Assembly: GCA_024404125.1 (NCBI GenBank)
Contig: JAKSQL010000038.1
Location: 1-8,194, forward strand
Source: Clostridia bacterium
GTDB lineage: Bacteria > Bacillota > Clostridia > Oscillospirales > Acutalibacteraceae
Length of the DNA stretch: 8,194 bases
Direction: 5' to 3'
In this document: positions 5,670-8,194 of the stretch, one piece after another
How positions within the stretch are numbered: the first letter of the stretch is position 1
Layout of the letters: each line of letters begins with the position of its first letter
Translations under genes and position numbers: made by a program
Notes under the pieces: model-generated
Databases searched by the model: none
The model's input: only the letters and a program-made list of their open reading frames with translations
Told to the model about the DNA's origin: nothing

Positions 5670-6965
5670 ATGTCAACATTATTAACTCTTTCAATAGCGA
5701 TGATAGCGGGGCTGTTAATGTCCCGACTTACAAAAATCTGGAACTTGCCTGCCGTTACGGCATATCTCGTGGCAGGTATTCTTATAGGTCCGTACTGCCT
5801 TGGAAGACTCGGTATACAGGGCATCGGCTTTACTTCTTCTGCGGATGTTTCCTCTTATTCTCTCATATCGAACGTAGCACTCGGATTTATCGCAATAGCG
5901 ATGGGCAATGAGTTCCGCATAAAAGACCTTAAAAAAATAGGCAAGCAGGCGATAATAATAGCGGTCTTTCAGGCATTTACGGCAACTGCTTTGGTTGACG
6001 TATCTCTTACTGTACTTCACTTTATAATGCCCGATAAACTGCCAATGAGTTGTGTGCTTACTTTGGGCGCGATAGCAACCGCAACCGCTCCTGCCGCAAC
6101 CCTTATGGTAGTAAAACAGTATAAGGCAAAAGGCCCGCTTACAAGTATGCTTTTGCCGGTAGTCGCGCTTGACGATGTAGTGGGACTTATTGTGTTTTCA
6201 ATATCGTTCGGTATAGCACGTGCCATCGAGAGTGGCAGTGCTAATATTTCTTCAATCATAATAGACCCGCTTATAGAGGTAGCCGCCTCACTCATTTTAG
6301 GCGGTGTACTCGGGTATCTTTTCCATTTCAGTGAGCAGTTTTTCCATTCGCGCAGTAAACGTATGAGTATATCGGTTTGCTTTGTGTTCTTATCGGTTGC
6401 GCTTTCAATGCTCAAATTTAACATAGGTAAAATTACGGTGGAATTTTCCTCGTTGCTTGTTTGTATGATGTTAGGCACCGTATTTTGTAACCTTTGCGAT
6501 TTTTCGGAAGAACTGATGGATAGACTTGACAGGTGGACAGGTCCCATAATGGTACTCTTTTTTGTAATAAGCGGCGCAGGACTTGAACTTTTGGTTTTCC
6601 TTGATTGGCACGTAGTTTTAATAGGCGCCGTATTCATTCTTTTCCGTTCACTCGGTAAGATTTTCGGTGCCGATATATCCGCAAAGATGACACGTTGTGT
6701 ACCGTCAATACAAAAATATTTGGGCATAACCCTTTTGCCGCAGGCGGGAGTATCGCTCGGTATGTCGCTTACGGCTATGCAGGTTATGAACGATTTGGGA
6801 TACACCGAGGTCGGCAGTCTTATAAGAAACATTTCACTTTTTGCGGTGCTTATATATGAACTTGTAGGCCCGTTCCTTACGAAAATCGCGCTTGATAAGG
6901 CGGGAGAAATAACGGAAAAACCGATACCGCCGAGAATGCAGGCAAAAATCAAAACTTCAAAATAA
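5670..6965 (+). CDS. Cation:proton antiporter, CPA family membrane protein
   Basis: This 431-residue integral membrane protein is made almost wholly of hydrophobic helices (about 12-13) and belongs to the Na+(K+)/H+ exchanger fold. Signature stretches are LPAVTAYLVAGILIGP (26-41), the TATAPAAT segment (137-144) that forms the unwound part of helix 4, and ALDDVVGL with the adjacent aspartates D168-D169 that bind cation and protons in electrogenic CPA2-type antiporters. The protein ends soon after the last helix in a short basic tail (PRMQAKIKTSK). It has no RCK/TrkA-N or universal-stress domain, so it is not a full KefB/KefC. AAGG at 5658-5661 supports ATG 5670. The transported ion (Na+ or K+) cannot be told from the sequence. 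No terminator separates it from queH, 13 bases downstream. Confidence 0.88.
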   Translation: MSTLLTLSIAMIAGLLMSRLTKIWNLPAVTAYLVAGILIGPYCLGRLGIQGIGFTSSADVSSYSLISNVALGFIAIAMGNEFRIKDLKKIGKQAIIIAVFQAFTATALVDVSLTVLHFIMPDKLPMSCVLTLGAIATATAPAATLMVVKQYKAKGPLTSMLLPVVALDDVVGLIVFSISFGIARAIESGSANISSIIIDPLIEVAASLILGGVLGYLFHFSEQFFHSRSKRMSISVCFVFLSVALSMLKFNIGKITVEFSSLLVCMMLGTVFCNLCDFSEELMDRLDRWTGPIMVLFFVISGAGLELLVFLDWHVVLIGAVFILFRSLGKIFGADISAKMTRCVPSIQKYLGITLLPQAGVSLGMSLTAMQVMNDLGYTEVGSLIRNISLFAVLIYELVGPFLTKIALDKAGEITEKPIPPRMQAKIKTSK

Positions 6966-6971
6966 GAGGTG
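6965..6971 (+). promoter_or_regulatory. Ribosome binding site fixing the TTG start of queH
   Basis: AGAGGTG begins on the last base of the antiporter stop codon and lies seven bases before TTG 6979. No ATG or GTG is in frame near the conserved N-terminus, so TTG is the only sensible start. The tight spacing indicates co-transcription with the antiporter. Confidence 0.8.
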
Positions 6972-6978
6972 CACTTTT

Positions 6979-7575
6979 TTGCAAAAGGTAAACTACCAAA
7001 ACGAACTTGAAAAGATAATAAATTCGTCAAAGGAAAGCAAGTCACTGCTCTTGCACGTTTGCTGTGCGCCTTGCTCAAGTTATGTTTTAGAATATCTTTC
7101 AAACTTTTTTGAGATAACGGTTTTTTACTACAACCCCAATATTGAGCCGTACTCGGAATACGAATACAGAGTAAATGAGGAAAAGCGGCTTATAGGTGAA
7201 ATGAACTATAAAAACCCCGTACATTTTATTGAGGGTGTTTACGAACCGCAAGAGTATCATTCTCGCGTAGCAGGACTTGAAAATGAAAAAGAGGGCGGAA
7301 AACGGTGCGAAGAATGTTTTAGGTTAAGACTTGAAAAAACAGCGGAACTTTGCAAAGAAAAAAAATTTGACTTTTTTACCACAACACTTACTTTAAGTCC
7401 GCTTAAAAATGCCGACCTGTTAAATGCGGTAGGGCAAAAAGCGGCAGAAAAATACGGGGTAGAGTGGTTGCCCTGCGATTTCAAAAAGAAAAACGGATAT
7501 CTGCGTTCAATAGAACTTTCAAAGCAGCATAATTTATATCGGCAGAACTATTGCGGGTGTATATATTCAAAATAA
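6979..7575 (+). CDS. queH: Epoxyqueuosine reductase QueH
   Basis: QueH (formerly DUF208) carries out the last step of queuosine synthesis in tRNA, reducing epoxyqueuosine to queuosine; it is the non-cobalamin alternative to QueG. The 198-residue protein has the expected metal-ligand and redox cysteines: LLHVCCAPCSSY (C28, C29, C32), RCEECFRLRL (C110, C113) and the C-terminal YRQNYCGCIYS (C192, C194). The intervening YYNPNIEPYSEYEYR (50-64) and TTTLTLSPLKNAD (134-146) are also typical of the family. Length is normal and complete. Translation starts at TTG 6979. It lies 13 bases after the antiporter stop and is probably read from the same transcript; the partner gene gives no hint about function. 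No terminator follows before the next promoter, so transcripts may run on into the 5TM receptor gene. Confidence 0.95.
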   Translation: MQKVNYQNELEKIINSSKESKSLLLHVCCAPCSSYVLEYLSNFFEITVFYYNPNIEPYSEYEYRVNEEKRLIGEMNYKNPVHFIEGVYEPQEYHSRVAGLENEKEGGKRCEECFRLRLEKTAELCKEKKFDFFTTTLTLSPLKNADLLNAVGQKAAEKYGVEWLPCDFKKKNGYLRSIELSKQHNLYRQNYCGCIYSK

Positions 7576-7582
7576 TTTTATA

Positions 7583-7611
7583 TTGAATTAAAACACTTGA
7601 AATGTTATAAT
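7583..7611 (+). promoter_or_regulatory. Strong sigma-A promoter for the 5TM receptor gene
   Basis: TTGAAT (7583-7588), a 17-base spacer and a perfect TATAAT (7606-7611) preceded by TGT (extended -10). It starts just after queH ends. Its -35 and first spacer bases (TTGAATTA) are identical to those of the antiporter promoter at 5603. Confidence 0.82.
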
Positions 7612-7624
7612 ATGAATTATGCAA

Positions 7625-7630
7625 AAGGAG
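7625..7630 (+). promoter_or_regulatory. Ribosome binding site of the 5TM receptor gene
   Basis: AAGGAG lies nine bases before TTG 7640 and supports that start. An in-frame ATG at 7619 lies upstream of the site and would be nearly leaderless from the promoter at 7606, so it is the less likely choice. Confidence 0.68.
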
Positions 7631-7639
7631 TGGGGGAAT

Positions 7640-8194
7640 TTGTTGTCAAGTTATCAAAAACTCGGTATAGCATCGGCATTGCCGATAGTAGCGGCAGTAA
7701 TATTATTTTTGCTTGACCGTTATACACCGTTTAAAAAACTTCCGTACGTCTTAAAACAGATTATCTTTGGTATTGTTTTCGGCTTGCTTGCGGTAGTCGG
7801 TACCGAATGGGGTATACCTATGAACGGCGCAATGGTTAACTGCCGCGACGCTGCGGTACTTACAGGCGGGCTTTTGTTCGGCGCCCCTGCGGGAATAATC
7901 GCGGGAATTATAGGCGGCGTTGAAAGATGGATAGCAGTTGCGTGGGGTGTCGGCTCTTACACAAGACTTGCCTGCTCTGCTTCTACAATAATTGCCGGTT
8001 TCTATTCCGCAGCGCTTCGCAAGTTTATGTTTGATAACAAAAAACCGGTGTGGACACTTTCCCTTGCCATAGGTGTAGTTATGGAAGTATTCCATCTTAC
8101 TATGGTTTTCATAACAAACATCAACGATGCTACAAACGCCATGGCGGTAGTAAAAGCGTGCTCCGTACCTATGATAATCGCAAACGGTCTTTCG
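7640..8194 (+). CDS. LytS/YhcK-type 5TM receptor protein, N-terminal part
   Basis: The frame is open from TTG 7640 to the window end (185 codons) with no stop, so the protein is cut off. The N-terminus (residues about 10-26) is one hydrophobic helix. Residues from about 38 carry the 5TM-5TMR_LYT sensor: helix IIFGIVFGLLAVVG, the motif N67-x-R69-D70 (MVNCRDAAVLTGGLLFG), then the glycine-rich PAGIIAGIIGGVERW (83-97), and further helices at about 113-125, 136-151 and 173 onward. In this family the sensor is joined to a histidine kinase, a GGDEF/EAL module or a phosphatase. That output is not in the window, so no specific symbol is given. It likely senses a ligand or envelope state at the membrane. 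Start choice between TTG 7640 and ATG 7619 rests on the AAGGAG site; either gives the same sensor domain. Confidence 0.8.
   Translation, partial: MLSSYQKLGIASALPIVAAVILFLLDRYTPFKKLPYVLKQIIFGIVFGLLAVVGTEWGIPMNGAMVNCRDAAVLTGGLLFGAPAGIIAGIIGGVERWIAVAWGVGSYTRLACSASTIIAGFYSAALRKFMFDNKKPVWTLSLAIGVVMEVFHLTMVFITNINDATNAMAVVKACSVPMIIANGLS

Noticed and set aside
6017..7102. Long minus-strand open frame (361 codons) opposite the antiporter and the start of queH
   Set aside because: It is antisense to two well-recognised genes, has no ribosome site that I can see, and its serine/threonine-rich, low-complexity translation resembles no family. It is a codon-bias shadow of the antiporter.
7751..8095. Minus-strand open frame of 114 codons near the window end
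   Set aside because: It is the shadow of the 5TM receptor gene, which is the plus-strand frame open to the window end with clear family motifs.
1..8194. CRISPR array, insertion sequence, tRNA or rRNA genes, or a defence island
   Set aside because: I saw no regularly spaced repeats, transposase motifs, terminal inverted repeats, cloverleaf-like sequence or rRNA stretches. Every large open frame is explained by a chromosomal gene family.

Overview
The window looks like chromosome from a low-GC, endospore-forming Firmicute (Bacillota), most likely of class Clostridia. Three things point there: a divergent pair of sporulation genes (sleB and spoIIE), A/T-rich intergenic regions with consensus sigma-A promoters and U-tailed hairpin terminators, and strong Shine-Dalgarno sites. 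Four of the six complete or 5'-complete starts I could choose with some confidence are, or are best read as, TTG, against three ATG in total. There are no tRNA or rRNA genes, insertion sequences, CRISPR arrays or phage genes. The gene content reads as ordinary chromosome rather than a mobile island.

Layout. Bases 1-270 hold the 3' end of a group II PLP-dependent decarboxylase, best matched to histidine decarboxylase, followed by a strong terminator. A second hairpin terminator and an extended -10 promoter come next. They lead into a tightly coupled two-gene operon: a short flavodoxin-domain protein (499-981) and an amidohydrolase (983-2404) of the ADA2/ADGF type of adenosine deaminase. A two-way terminator at about 2419-2456 separates this operon from the convergent sleB gene (2455-3102, minus strand), a spore cortex-lytic enzyme. 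sleB and spoIIE (3250-5556, plus strand) diverge from a 147-base region. That region holds a sigma-G/F-like promoter for sleB and, for spoIIE, a perfect TTGACA / TATAAT pair spaced 21 bases apart, with a Spo0A-box-like sequence over the -35.

After spoIIE comes a weak terminator and a strong promoter driving a monovalent cation:proton antiporter (5670-6965). It is followed at short distance by queH, the epoxyqueuosine reductase of tRNA queuosine synthesis (6979-7575). A further strong promoter precedes the 5' part of a LytS-type 5TM receptor (7640 to the window end), whose output domain lies outside the window.

How the genes relate. SpoIIE is the membrane phosphatase that triggers sigma-F in the forespore. 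SleB is made late in the forespore and degrades cortex at germination, so this divergent pair spans the start and end of the spore cycle. The flavodoxin/ADA2 operon, the antiporter/queH pair and the 5TM receptor are housekeeping, transport or signalling genes without an obvious shared pathway. I see no convincing new defence or mobile system. The points most worth following are the ADA2-like deaminase coupled to a flavodoxin and the sporulation promoter region.
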